36,131 bases of DNA from Candidatus Burarchaeum sp. (GTDB lineage Archaea; Micrarchaeota; Micrarchaeia; Burarchaeales; Burarchaeaceae), in the NCBI RefSeq assembly GCF_030646255.1, contig NZ_JAUSNF010000051.1, positions 1 through 36,131 of the forward strand, written 5' to 3'. A program made the translations under genes and the position numbers. Below are positions 7,457 through 14,625 of the stretch, in pieces (the first letter of the stretch is position 1; every line of letters begins with the position of its first letter). The notes beneath the pieces are model-generated. The model searched no databases, was not told the DNA's origin, and saw only the letters and a program-made list of their open reading frames with translations.

Positions 7457-8971
7457 ATGGGATCTTACGAAGAAAGAAAATTAAGGGGGCCGGTTAAGGC
7501 CAGAAAGCGGGAGGAAGAGCTGCTGGGCTGGGAGATTGGCGCATGGAACTGCGATTACAAGGTTGGCATGCCAGGGTTGAGTGATGAGGAAAAGGAGGTT
7601 GTGGCTGGACTGACGGAGAAGTTCCGAGAGGCGACAAGGCATGCCGCGGTCGAGGATAAGGAAGATGCAAAGCGCGAGATGGGAAGGCTGCTCGCAGATT
7701 ATTGCGAGGAAAGAGGAATTGGGATTGAGCAACGGCAGGCAGACTACCTCGTCCGCACAGCTGTCGCACATACATACGGCTTCTCTGCGCTCGATGAGCT
7801 GCTGATGGATGACGAACTCGAGGAGCTTGCGGTTGTCGGCATCGGCAAGCCGATTTTCATCTACCATCGCGCGCGCGGATGGCTGAAGACAAATTGCGCG
7901 TTCAGGAATGGCGAGGCACTTATTGATGTAATGAATAAGATGGCGCGCGGGGTCGGCAGGAGAATCACTTTGCAGAGCCCGCGGCTCAACGCAGTCCTGC
8001 CTGACGGCTCGCGCATGCACGCCTCGATTCCGCCGATTTCCGAGTATGAGCTCACAATAAGGAAGTTCCGGCGCAACCCGATTCACGTTGCAGACCTGAT
8101 AGCCTACAAAACCTTCTCGCCCGGCTCGCTTGCGTTTTTGTGGATGCTCATGCAGGCAGATGCCTCGCTTGTGATTGCGGGCAACACGGCGAGCGGAAAG
8201 ACCAGCACGCTGAACGCGCTTTTCCAGTTCATCTCGCTGAAGGAACGTGTGCTCATCACTGAAGAGACGCCGGAGATAAACGTGCCGCATGAGCACAAGG
8301 TCAAGCTGCTCTCGAGCGCCGAGCTGGGCATCCCGATGAAGGAGCTGGTTGCAGACTCGCTTAGAATGAGGCCTGACCGCGTGATTGTGGGCGAGGCGCG
8401 CACAGCGGAGGAGGTTGGCGCGCTGCTCGAAACCATGACGAGCGGGCAGGCTCGGGGCTCGTATGCAACTTTCCACGCGCAGAGTGCGCGCGAAGTGCTT
8501 GTGCGCATGCGCTCGCTCGGTGCGCTGCCGAATGACCTGCAGTCGCTTGACCTCATCGTGGTGCAGAGGCGCCTGATGCGCTATGACCCGAAGGCGAGGA
8601 AGGGGCATGAGGTGCGGAGATGCACGGAAATAAGCGAGATTGTGCCGCCCGTAAGTGCGGCAGATGATGCAAAACTTCCGGCCCTGCGCATGATCTTCAA
8701 ATATGATGCATTCAAAGATGCAGTAGTTGCTGCGGAAAAAAGCAAAATTCTCGCCGGGCGCGTATGCGAGAGCTTCGGCATTTCGAGGAAAGAATTCGAT
8801 GCTGAGCTTCAGCGCAGGGCAGAATTCCTTGCAGGCCTCGATGTTTCGCGCTCATTCGACGAAATAACGCGCGAGGTGCAGCGCTTCTCGTTTGCGGACT
8901 TTGAGGAAGAGACGCCGAAGGCAGCAGCAGCTCCGGCCGGCGTGGCGTTCTTCAACTCGGTGTTCGAGTAA
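7457..8971 (+). CDS. type II/IV secretion system ATPase (GspE/VirB11/FlaI-like)
   Basis: This 504-aa P-loop ATPase belongs to the family that powers archaeal type IV pili, archaella and related secretion machines. The N-terminal half contains the PilT/VirB11-type N-terminal domain. Walker A is GNTASGKT at residues 242-249. The acidic E-E-T-P-E-I Asp-box-like motif and the Walker-B-like R-V-I-V-G-E-A-R, followed by T-F-H-A, are in the expected order. The start is the ATG at 7457. No GspF/TadC-like membrane platform gene is adjacent. The pilin-like genes of this window lie about 25 kb away at 33-35 kb and might be its clients (inference). Confidence 0.92.
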   Translation: MGSYEERKLRGPVKARKREEELLGWEIGAWNCDYKVGMPGLSDEEKEVVAGLTEKFREATRHAAVEDKEDAKREMGRLLADYCEERGIGIEQRQADYLVRTAVAHTYGFSALDELLMDDELEELAVVGIGKPIFIYHRARGWLKTNCAFRNGEALIDVMNKMARGVGRRITLQSPRLNAVLPDGSRMHASIPPISEYELTIRKFRRNPIHVADLIAYKTFSPGSLAFLWMLMQADASLVIAGNTASGKTSTLNALFQFISLKERVLITEETPEINVPHEHKVKLLSSAELGIPMKELVADSLRMRPDRVIVGEARTAEEVGALLETMTSGQARGSYATFHAQSAREVLVRMRSLGALPNDLQSLDLIVVQRRLMRYDPKARKGHEVRRCTEISEIVPPVSAADDAKLPALRMIFKYDAFKDAVVAAEKSKILAGRVCESFGISRKEFDAELQRRAEFLAGLDVSRSFDEITREVQRFSFADFEEETPKAAAAPAGVAFFNSVFE

Positions 8972-8977
8972 GTTCGG

Positions 8978-8985
8978 TTTTTAAA
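8978..8985 (+). promoter_or_regulatory. TATA box of tRNA-Met
   Basis: TTTTTAAA centred at about 8981.5 is 29-30 nt upstream of the mature tRNA 5' end (9011). This predicts a transcript start around 9008 and a very short 5' leader. Confidence 0.6.
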
Positions 8986-9051
8986 GTTGCTTTGTGAAAA
9001 GATAAACTAGGCCTAGGTAACTCAGCTTGGTATAAGAGTGCCAGACTCATA

Positions 9052-9103
9052 ATCTCCGCCTGTGAGACAGGCGGCTCAAAATGGCACCAAAGTCAGTTGA
9101 GAA
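9052..9103 (+). other. tRNA-Met intron 1 (anticodon loop, position 37/38, 52 nt)
   Basis: AATCT occurs at both borders (9051-9055 and 9103-9107), so the cut site can slide within this repeat while the intron length stays 52 nt. Placement after nucleotide 37 is the canonical archaeal site. UCUC (9053-9056) can pair with GAGA (9099-9102) in a bulge-helix-bulge-like element. The intron has its own 7-bp hairpin CCGCCTG/CAGGCGG (9057-9075). Confidence 0.85.
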
Positions 9104-9125
9104 ATCTGGAAGCCGCGAGTTCAAA

Positions 9126-9169
9126 AGCCGTGACGGCAAGCCGTCAAGATTTGCCAGCAAGGCTGTCAA
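9126..9169 (+). other. tRNA-Met intron 2 (T loop, near position 59/60, 44 nt)
   Basis: The T stem halves GCGAG and CUCGC are separated by 51 nt instead of 7. Removing 44 nt leaves the consensus loop UUCAAAU. A-runs at both borders (9123-9126 and 9168-9169) leave the exact cut uncertain by one or two nucleotides. An internal stem GACGGC/GCCGTC (9132-9137 with 9140-9145) is visible. Confidence 0.85.
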
Positions 9170-9210
9170 TCTCGCCCTAGGCATTGAAGTGGCTAAGTTA
9201 GGTAAGTAGT

Positions 9211-9578
9211 TGGAGCGGCCCACTTTCCGCTTGACGCGGAAAGGGGTCCCTTTCTCGGAGCGCCGAGAAAGTGGACGGGCAATAGTCCGCCTTCAGTACT
9301 TGCAGCATTCAACTAAGCGGCCGAACGGCCTTGCACGGCTTAAACGGCTTTTTCACCGGCGCGTTTCACCCCTCCTCCTTCGCTCTCCGAAGATCATTGC
9401 ATGACGGATTCGGGTCTCGTTTCTGTTCCGGCTAAGGGCCTTGAACCCTTTTGTAAAGCCTCGTCGTGGGCGGAACTTCCTCACCTAGGAAACCTATGTT
9501 TGCTGAATTTCACGTCCCTTACAGGAAATGAGTCAGAAAACCCGGCGTCCTCAGCGTCAGCTGCTGCCCACCGCTCCG
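9211..9578 (-). ncRNA. rnpB: RNase P RNA
   Basis: On the minus strand the universally conserved RNase P blocks occur in order. CR-I is GAGGAAGTTCCGCC (about 9467-9482). CR-II is AACAGAAACGAGA (about 9416-9428). CR-III is GGGTGAAACG (about 9361-9371). CR-IV is TTGAATGCTGC (about 9301-9314). CR-V is CTGAAGGCGGACTATTG (about 9281-9297). Helix P4 forms between AGTTCCGCC and GGCGGACT and keeps a bulged U. P1 is closed by GGAGCGG (9577-9571) and CCGCTCC (9218-9212), giving about 366 nt. The segment between P1 and CR-I is nearly 90 nt, longer than I expect. The gene is convergent with tRNA-Met, whose 3' end is only about 28 nt away. Confidence 0.9.
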
Positions 9579-9599
9579 TATGAATCGCTCAGTCTGGGC

Positions 9600-9606
9600 T
9601 TAAAAA
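9600..9606 (-). promoter_or_regulatory. TATA box of rnpB
   Basis: TTTTTAA on the minus strand, centred at 9603, is exactly 26 nt upstream of the first P1 nucleotide (9577). This independently supports the 5' end of the RNA. Confidence 0.6.
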
Positions 9607-9664
9607 CCCACCTATGGGTTTAAATTTCTCTTTTGGGTAATTTTGGTGTGGGAGAGGTGGGCGC

Positions 9665-10207
9665 ATGGATAAAAACGGCGTGAAGAAAGTCTTTGGAGCC
9701 ATTAAGGCAGGGAACCTCGACCACTTGAACGAGCTAGTGGTAACAAAGGAAGACGCGAACGTGACAAATTCGCAGGGAATGCCGGCACTGACCTTTGCTA
9801 TTCGGGAGCACAAGACCGAGGCAGCCTTGTTCTTTATAGAGAGAGGAGCAGACGTGAATAAGGGCTTTGAAGATGAGGAATATACTGGTGGGCGCCTAAG
9901 GGGCGTTGAAGATGCTCCGATAGAAGACGCGGTGATTACAGATAACGTAGAGGTCATCCTTGCTCTTTTAAATAAGGGAGCGGATCCGGAAAAGGGAATC
10001 GACATGGCAGAGGCCAGCGGGCATTATGCCATGAAGGGCAAGATAGAGTACTGGGTTAGACGTAAGGAAAAAAAGGAAGAACTCCTTGAAGGGGAGAAAA
10101 AAAGCCCGGCTGACGTGCGCAAAGCATTTTCTACTGATGACGCAGGCACCCGACTCAAAAAGCAAGAAGTCAGGATACCGAATGGCGGAAAGAAAGCGGC
10201 CCAGTAA
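9665..10207 (+). CDS. ankyrin-repeat-like protein
   Basis: This soluble 180-aa protein starts at an ATG with GAGGTGG upstream (9654-9660) and an AT-rich TTTAAATT (about 9618-9626). Residues 1-110 contain two to three ankyrin-like units, shown by the repeated pattern A-L-x-F-A-I-x-x-x-x-x-E-A-A-L-F-F-I-E-R-G-A-D-V and I-L-A-L-L-N-K-G-A-D-P. The C-terminal third is charged and rich in Lys/Glu and probably disordered. Ankyrin repeats mediate protein contacts, so no enzymatic role can be stated. Base composition is less GC-rich than in the surrounding genes, which could indicate acquisition. No partner is evident. Confidence 0.7.
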   Translation: MDKNGVKKVFGAIKAGNLDHLNELVVTKEDANVTNSQGMPALTFAIREHKTEAALFFIERGADVNKGFEDEEYTGGRLRGVEDAPIEDAVITDNVEVILALLNKGADPEKGIDMAEASGHYAMKGKIEYWVRRKEKKEELLEGEKKSPADVRKAFSTDDAGTRLKKQEVRIPNGGKKAAQ

Positions 10208-10234
10208 ATGCATCAGGTGTGCGGTTTTGAACCC

Positions 10235-10465
10235 CTACGCGCCCGGCTTGGTCTTGCCGTCCACGCAGAAATACATGCCCGAGAACTTCTTCAGCTTCGG
10301 TATTGGGCAGGTCGGGCATATGCAACCGTTCTTGTTGAATGAACAGCCGCGCTTGCTGACCAGGCAGAAAAGCTGGTCTTTCTTGCCCCGGGCGCACTCA
10401 TTGTAGCTCGGGCACGGAGGGCAGACGCATTTGGCCATGAGTTCCTGGAAGTTTTCCGCTGCCAT
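10235..10465 (-). CDS. Cys-rich DUF2769-like protein
   Basis: This 76-aa protein starts at the ATG at 10465, which is preceded by a near-perfect GAGGTGAT ribosome site, so longer upstream readings are unlikely. It contains eight or nine cysteines, with the pattern C-x-C-P-P-C-P-S-Y-N-E-C, then F-C, then C-x6-C-x-C-P-x-C-P. This resembles the archaeal DUF2769 family and suggests metal or Fe-S cluster binding. It follows the FMN reductase-like gene by 4 nt, so the two form an operon. A small cluster-binding partner for the flavoprotein is a reasonable guess. Confidence 0.75.
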   Translation of the reverse strand: MAAENFQELMAKCVCPPCPSYNECARGKKDQLFCLVSKRGCSFNKNGCICPTCPIPKLKKFSGMYFCVDGKTKPGA

Positions 10466-10469
10466 TAAA

Positions 10470-11135
10470 TCACCTCGTGGATTTCCCGTTCTTGAGCAGC
10501 CGCGCAAGAGACACGCACTCGGCCGCAAGGTCTTTCTTCATGCCCGCGAAGAACTTGCTCCTGCTGATGCGCTCTGCATCCAGCTCGCCATCCTCCTTGC
10601 TTTCGCCGACCCAGTAGGCTATTGCGAATGGCGGGAGGTGGAAGCCCATGAATGTGAGGAAATTCAGAAGGTTTCCGCCGACGTGCTGCGCGCCGTCCTC
10701 ATGTCCTATCACAACCACGCCAGCCACCTTGTCCTTGATCAGCCGCTTGTTGAAAATCGAGTACTGGTTCTCGACGCAGTTCAGCCGCTCTATGACCTTC
10801 TGCATGAGGCTCGAGCAGTTGTTCCACCTCACAGGAGTGCCAAAGAGCACGATGTCCGACTCGAGAAGCGCATCGTAAATTAGCTTCATCTGGTCGTCCT
10901 TGTACTTCAGGCTGCTCTGGCAGGGCCAGGTGCACAGCTTCGGGTTCTTGGAGTAGTTGCCTTCGCAAGTGTGAATTTTCAGGTCCGAGACGCAGATGAA
11001 CTTAGTCTGCGCGCCATCGGCGGCCATCAGGCCGAGCACGTCCTTGAGCGCGGCCTCAGTGTGGCTTTCGTCTTTCGCCTCTGGTGCCCTGTTGGTGGCG
11101 GAAATTGCGACTGCCTTGAGGGAAGGAAGCTTCAT
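10470..11135 (-). CDS. NADPH-dependent FMN reductase-like flavoprotein
   Basis: This 221-aa flavodoxin-fold protein begins with a beta strand and phosphate-binding loop of the form A-I-S-A-T-N-R-x(n)-S-H-T-E, then has a central S-D-I-V-L-F-G-T-P-V-R-W-N-N motif that contacts the flavin, and later V-V-V-I-G-H-E-D-G. A Cys trio, C-x(11)-C-x(3)-C, sits near residues 57-72, the region where archaeal iron-sulfur flavoproteins bind their cluster, but the spacing is not the classical one. The start ATG at 11135 lies 26-27 nt from a TATA box, so the mRNA is probably leaderless. It is co-transcribed with the Cys-rich small protein. Confidence 0.82.
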   Translation of the reverse strand: MKLPSLKAVAISATNRAPEAKDESHTEAALKDVLGLMAADGAQTKFICVSDLKIHTCEGNYSKNPKLCTWPCQSSLKYKDDQMKLIYDALLESDIVLFGTPVRWNNCSSLMQKVIERLNCVENQYSIFNKRLIKDKVAGVVVIGHEDGAQHVGGNLLNFLTFMGFHLPPFAIAYWVGESKEDGELDAERISRSKFFAGMKKDLAAECVSLARLLKNGKSTR

Positions 11136-11156
11136 CTTGCGGTCATCGGATGCCGG

Positions 11157-11166
11157 CTATAAAATA
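11157..11166 (-). promoter_or_regulatory. TATA box of the flavoprotein operon
   Basis: TATTTTATAG on the minus strand is centred at about 11161.5, 26-27 nt from the ATG at 11135, consistent with a leaderless transcript. Confidence 0.6.
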
Positions 11167-11183
11167 GTTTGCGATGCTTTTGC

Positions 11184-12515
11184 CTAATTTCCTGCGCCAG
11201 GCATCCCTGGGAACCCGCCCTTCATCATCTTTTCCATCTGCCTGCGGAAGCCGCGGTTGTGCTTGAACTGGCCCATCATCTTCTGCACCTTCTCGAACTG
11301 CGAGAGCAGGTCGCGCACGTCCTCGGGCTTCCGGCCGCTGCCGCGCGCAATGCGCTCAAGCCTCGAGCGGTTCTTCTTTAGTAGAGCCACGTCCTCGCGC
11401 TCGGCGGGCGTCATGGAATTGATCATTACCTCATAGGCCTTGAGCTTTTCCTCGCTCTGCTCGACCATGTCCTTAGGTATATCGGGAGCACCGAGCATCT
11501 GGAACACGCCCTTGAGCGGGCCCATTTTCTTCGCTGCCTTGAGCTGTTCGTAGAATGTCCTGATTGTAAACTTATCCTCGAGCAGCGCCTTCTCATCAAT
11601 CTTCGACTCGGCGCTTACCTCATTTACTTTCTCAATTAGAGCTTCGAGGTCAGGGAAGCCTAGTAGGCGGCCCACGAACTTCTTTGCGTCAAAAAGTTCC
11701 AAATCCTCCTGCTTCTCGCCAGTGCCGATGAATGAGACTTTCGTGCCGCTAGCTGCAACCGCACTGAGCGCGCCGCCTCCTTTTCCAGAGCCGTCCATCT
11801 TCGTAATTATTACGCCAGTAAGCCCCACGGCCTTGTTGAATTCGTCTGCCTGCTTCTTTGCGACCTGGCCTATGTCGGCATTGAGCACCAGCAGTTTTTC
11901 GTCGGGCTTGAACTCGGCATTGATTTGCTTAAGCTCGTGGCTCAGCTCATCATCAAATGCGCTGCGGCCGGCAGAGTCCAGTATAAGCACGTCTTCCTTT
12001 GCCTGCGCAAGCGCCTCGCGCGCAATCTTCGATGCGTCTATCTCTCCTTTCTTCCCGTAGAAGTGCGCGCCCGCCCTTTCAGCGACCTGCTGCAACTGCT
12101 CATAGGCTGCAGGCCGTGCTACGTCGCAGCAAATCATTGCAACGCTCAGGCCTTTCTTCTTGAAGAAGTGCGCGAGCTTGCCCGCCGTAGTTGTCTTGCC
12201 GCTTCCGAAAAGCCCGAGCAGCATGATTTTCTGCTTTGCAATCTTGGGCTCATGCTTCTCGCCCAGCATGGCCGCGAGCTCCTCGTAGACCACTTTCACG
12301 ACGTGCTCGCGGCTGTCAACGCCCTTGAGCGCCTTCTCGTCCAGCGCCCGCGCCTCGATGCGCTTGCTCAGCTCGCTCACGAGCGCCACGTTCATGTCGC
12401 CCATGATGAGCACGCGCTGGATTTCCTTCACTGTCTCGCGCACTACGCGCTCGTCCACTAGCGCTGCGCCAGTTAATTTTTTGAGTGCCCGCCGAAGGCC
12501 TGTGCCAAGGTCCAT
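11184..12515 (-). CDS. srp54: signal recognition particle GTPase SRP54
   Basis: SRP54 binds 7S RNA and signal peptides and docks ribosomes to the membrane via FtsY. It has 443 aa from the ATG at 12515, preceded by AAGGCGGT. The N domain is residues 1-90. The G domain has G1 GLFGSGKT at 101-108, a D-V-A-R-P-A-A-Y-E-Q-L insertion-box region, G3 D-S-A-G-R (the family usually has DTAGR) and G4 T-K-M-D-G. The Met-rich M domain contains the R-I-A-R-G-S-G-R RNA-binding motif. The start is one base from the ribD stop codon, so it is the last gene of the riboflavin operon, an unusual neighbour. Confidence 0.97.
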   Translation of the reverse strand: MDLGTGLRRALKKLTGAALVDERVVRETVKEIQRVLIMGDMNVALVSELSKRIEARALDEKALKGVDSREHVVKVVYEELAAMLGEKHEPKIAKQKIMLLGLFGSGKTTTAGKLAHFFKKKGLSVAMICCDVARPAAYEQLQQVAERAGAHFYGKKGEIDASKIAREALAQAKEDVLILDSAGRSAFDDELSHELKQINAEFKPDEKLLVLNADIGQVAKKQADEFNKAVGLTGVIITKMDGSGKGGGALSAVAASGTKVSFIGTGEKQEDLELFDAKKFVGRLLGFPDLEALIEKVNEVSAESKIDEKALLEDKFTIRTFYEQLKAAKKMGPLKGVFQMLGAPDIPKDMVEQSEEKLKAYEVMINSMTPAEREDVALLKKNRSRLERIARGSGRKPEDVRDLLSQFEKVQKMMGQFKHNRGFRRQMEKMMKGGFPGMPGAGN

Positions 12516-12516
12516 G

Positions 12517-13620
12517 TTACCGCCTTTCAGCATCTGCAATTACGAGGAAATCTCCGCCTAGCTTCAGTATTTGTGCATTTGAGAGCTTTAATGCATTCCG
12601 CACGAGCGCAGCGCCCTTGCCGCGCACAGGTGAAACCGCGCCATCGCCGCCGATTATTTTCGGCGCAATGAAAGCATAGACGCGGTCCACAGCACCCATG
12701 TCAAAGGCAGAGCCTATGAGCTCGCCGCCGCCTTCGACCAGTACGGAATGCTTGCCCATGGAGAAAAGCCTGCGCAAAAGCTGCCTCAAATCCACGCGCG
12801 TTTTGCCGCATATGAGGACACTGATGCCCGCAGCCTTCAGCTCCTGCTCACGCGTCTTATCCCTTGCCTTGGAAGTCACGACCAGCACCCTGTCCTTGAG
12901 AACGCTGAATACGTTCATGCCCGGCCTTATGCGCAGGCGGCTGTCGCATATTACGCGCAGCGGCTCGGGCATGCCTTTTGTGCGGCAGGTGAGCAGAGGA
13001 TTGTCCAGCATGACAGTGTTTGAGCCGACCAGAAGCACGTCGTAGGAGCCGCGCAGCTTCCGCGAATACGCGCGGGCCACAGAGCCGGTTATCCATTTTG
13101 AATCGTTTGTCTTCGTGGCTATCTTTCCGTCAAGGCTCATGGCATAGCGCACTGCCACGAGCGGCATGTGCCGCTTCAGCGAAGAAATTATGCGACTGTT
13201 GATGATGCTGCATTCGCGCCCGAGCACGCCTGCCCTTGCATCAATTCCCGCATCGCGCAGCAAGGTCATGCCGCTCACAGACGGATTCGGGTCTTTGGCT
13301 CCGATGACTACGCATGCAAGGCCTGCCTTGATGATTGCGGGCGCGCAGGGCGGCGTCTTCTTGCCCGTGTGCGAGCAGGGCTCGAGCGTAACATACAATG
13401 TGGAGCCGCGTATTTTTTCCGCATGCCCGCATTTCCTGACATTTGCAAGGGCATTTATTTCCGCGTGCGGACCGCCAGCATATTCGTGATGGCCCGTTGC
13501 CAGGACCTTGCCGTCCTTAACCAGCACCACACCCACGTTCGGATTTGGAAATGGGTCGGACTTCTTAGCTTCAGTAAGAGCGAGCCGCATGAAACGCGCA
13601 TCGTCGGAAAAAGAACCCAT
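12517..13620 (-). CDS. ribD: bifunctional pyrimidine deaminase/reductase RibD
   Basis: RibD converts the GTP cyclohydrolase II product by deamination and then NADPH-dependent side-chain reduction. This 367-aa fusion has the N-terminal cytidine-deaminase-like domain with zinc ligands H52-A-E54 and P-C82-S-x(8)-C92. From about residue 150 the reductase domain follows, with A-M-S-L-D-G-K-I-A, D-x-L-L-V-G-S-N-T-V, D-N-P-x-L-T-C-R and V-E-G-G-G-E-L. The fused deaminase-reductase is the bacterial arrangement. Most Archaea use separate, differently ordered enzymes. It starts 4 nt after ribA and abuts srp54. Confidence 0.95.
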   Translation of the reverse strand: MGSFSDDARFMRLALTEAKKSDPFPNPNVGVVLVKDGKVLATGHHEYAGGPHAEINALANVRKCGHAEKIRGSTLYVTLEPCSHTGKKTPPCAPAIIKAGLACVVIGAKDPNPSVSGMTLLRDAGIDARAGVLGRECSIINSRIISSLKRHMPLVAVRYAMSLDGKIATKTNDSKWITGSVARAYSRKLRGSYDVLLVGSNTVMLDNPLLTCRTKGMPEPLRVICDSRLRIRPGMNVFSVLKDRVLVVTSKARDKTREQELKAAGISVLICGKTRVDLRQLLRRLFSMGKHSVLVEGGGELIGSAFDMGAVDRVYAFIAPKIIGGDGAVSPVRGKGAALVRNALKLSNAQILKLGGDFLVIADAERR

Positions 13621-13624
13621 AAAA

Positions 13625-14200
13625 TCAGTCCGCGTAGTGCCCGAGCTTCACGATTTTTGTGGCAAGATAGCGCCTGTTGTACTTGGTTGGTTTTGTGTGC
13701 AGGGGAATTCGGCCTGCAACTTTGATGCCGTGCATGCAGACACTATACATCTTGAGCGGGTTGTTCGTGAGCAGGAGCACTGACTTGACTCCGAGGAACT
13801 TGAGCATCCTTGCGGCAGGCCCGAAGTCCCTCCCATCGCGGCTGAAGCCCAGCATCTCGTTTGCCTCGGCAGTGTCATAGCCCTGCTCCTGCAGGGCATA
13901 GGCGCGTATCTTGTTGTATAACCCTATGCCGCGGCCCTCCTGGTTGAGGTAGACTATTATTCCGAAGGGCCTGCGCGCCATGAAACGCAGTGCGGCTTCG
14001 AGCTGGGCGCGGCAGTCGCACTTGAGCGAGCCGAAAACGTCGCCCGTGAGGCACGAGCTGTGTATGCGCACGGGCACCCGAGCCTTTCCCTTCACGTTGC
14101 CCTTTACGAGCGCGGCGTGCTCCTTTCCGTCCTTGTCCACGAATGCATACACGCGGAAAGCGCCGAGGCGCGTAGGCAGTTTTGCATTTGAGAATTTCAT
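13625..14200 (-). CDS. ribA: GTP cyclohydrolase II
   Basis: This enzyme opens GTP to 2,5-diamino-6-ribosylamino-pyrimidinone phosphate, formate and pyrophosphate, the first step of the bacterial riboflavin branch. It has 191 aa. The zinc ligands are C50-x10-C61-x-C63 within S-C-L-T-G-D-V-F-G-S-L-K-C-D-C. The N-Q-E-G-R-G-I-G-L motif and L-L-T-N-N-P near the C-terminus are typical. ATG at 14200 is chosen because GTGATC stands just upstream. A GTG at 14207-14209 that overlaps the ribH stop would add three residues. Archaea usually use the unrelated GTP cyclohydrolase III, so this copy suggests transfer from bacteria. Confidence 0.95.
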   Translation of the reverse strand: MKFSNAKLPTRLGAFRVYAFVDKDGKEHAALVKGNVKGKARVPVRIHSSCLTGDVFGSLKCDCRAQLEAALRFMARRPFGIIVYLNQEGRGIGLYNKIRAYALQEQGYDTAEANEMLGFSRDGRDFGPAARMLKFLGVKSVLLLTNNPLKMYSVCMHGIKVAGRIPLHTKPTKYNRRYLATKIVKLGHYAD

Positions 14201-14205
14201 TGTGA

Positions 14206-14625
14206 TCACTTCATGCCAGTGACTAATTTTTTTGCACCCATCACTGCGCGCTCCGCATATTCCTTTGCCCTTGCATTGGCCTTTGCATAAGTTGCGCCCG
14301 GGCCTATGACGCCCAGAGTTACGGGCTTTTCAAACTCCAGTGAGAGGGAGGTTAGGGCGTTTGCCATCGCGCTTGCAATGAACTCGTCGTGCTTTGTCCC
14401 GCCCGTCACTATTGCGCCGATTACCGCGACCGCGTCAATGCCGCGCATTTTCAGGAGCTTCTTGGCTGCAAGGGGCGTGTCGTAGGCGCCTGGGACGCGC
14501 ACGACTTTTGCAACTGCGCAGCCCTCGCGCCTCGCACATGCAAGCGCGGCTGCCAGCATTTTTTCCGTAATCTCGGCATTAAACTCGCTCACGACCAGAC
14601 CAATGGAAATTGTTTCCTTTTTCAT
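14206..14625 (-). CDS. ribH: 6,7-dimethyl-8-ribityllumazine synthase
   Basis: RibH condenses the ribitylamino-pyrimidinedione with 3,4-dihydroxy-2-butanone 4-phosphate, the penultimate step of riboflavin synthesis. It has 139 aa, normal for the family. S-E-F-N near residue 13-16, R-V-P-G-A-Y-D/E-T at 43-50, A-I-V-T-G-G-T-K-H-D with the catalytic His at 79, and P-V-T-L-G-V-I are all conserved. The start ATG at 14625 overlaps the preceding ribC stop as ATGA, implying translational coupling. Confidence 0.96.
   Translation of the reverse strand: MKKETISIGLVVSEFNAEITEKMLAAALACARREGCAVAKVVRVPGAYDTPLAAKKLLKMRGIDAVAVIGAIVTGGTKHDEFIASAMANALTSLSLEFEKPVTLGVIGPGATYAKANARAKEYAERAVMGAKKLVTGMK

Larger units (their letters stand above)
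9011..9183 (+). tRNA. elongator tRNA-Met (CAU) with two introns
   Basis: Exons assemble into a full cloverleaf. Acceptor GCCUAGG (9011-9017) pairs with CCUAGGC (9176-9182) and A9183 is the discriminator. The D stem is ACUC/GAGU (9020-9023/9036-9039). The anticodon stem CCAGA (9041-9045) pairs with UCUGG (9105-9109), with loop CUCAUAA. The variable loop is AAGCC. The T stem GCGAG (9115-9119) pairs with CUCGC (9171-9175), with T loop UUCAAAU. The G1:C72 pair and the absence of the three G:C pairs in the anticodon stem exclude the initiator. The sequence resembles archaeal elongator tRNA-Met. CCA is not encoded. tRNA-Ile2 is the main alternative for a CAU anticodon and is less likely. Confidence 0.92.

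Noticed and set aside
9011-9183. Initiator tRNA-Met
   Set aside because: Position 1:72 is G:C and the anticodon stem lacks the three consecutive G:C pairs of initiators. The loops match elongator tRNA-Met.
9210-9600. Short plus-strand reading frames in the tRNA-9.66 kb interval
   Set aside because: They overlap the conserved RNase P RNA blocks on the other strand and have no ribosome site or recognisable protein.
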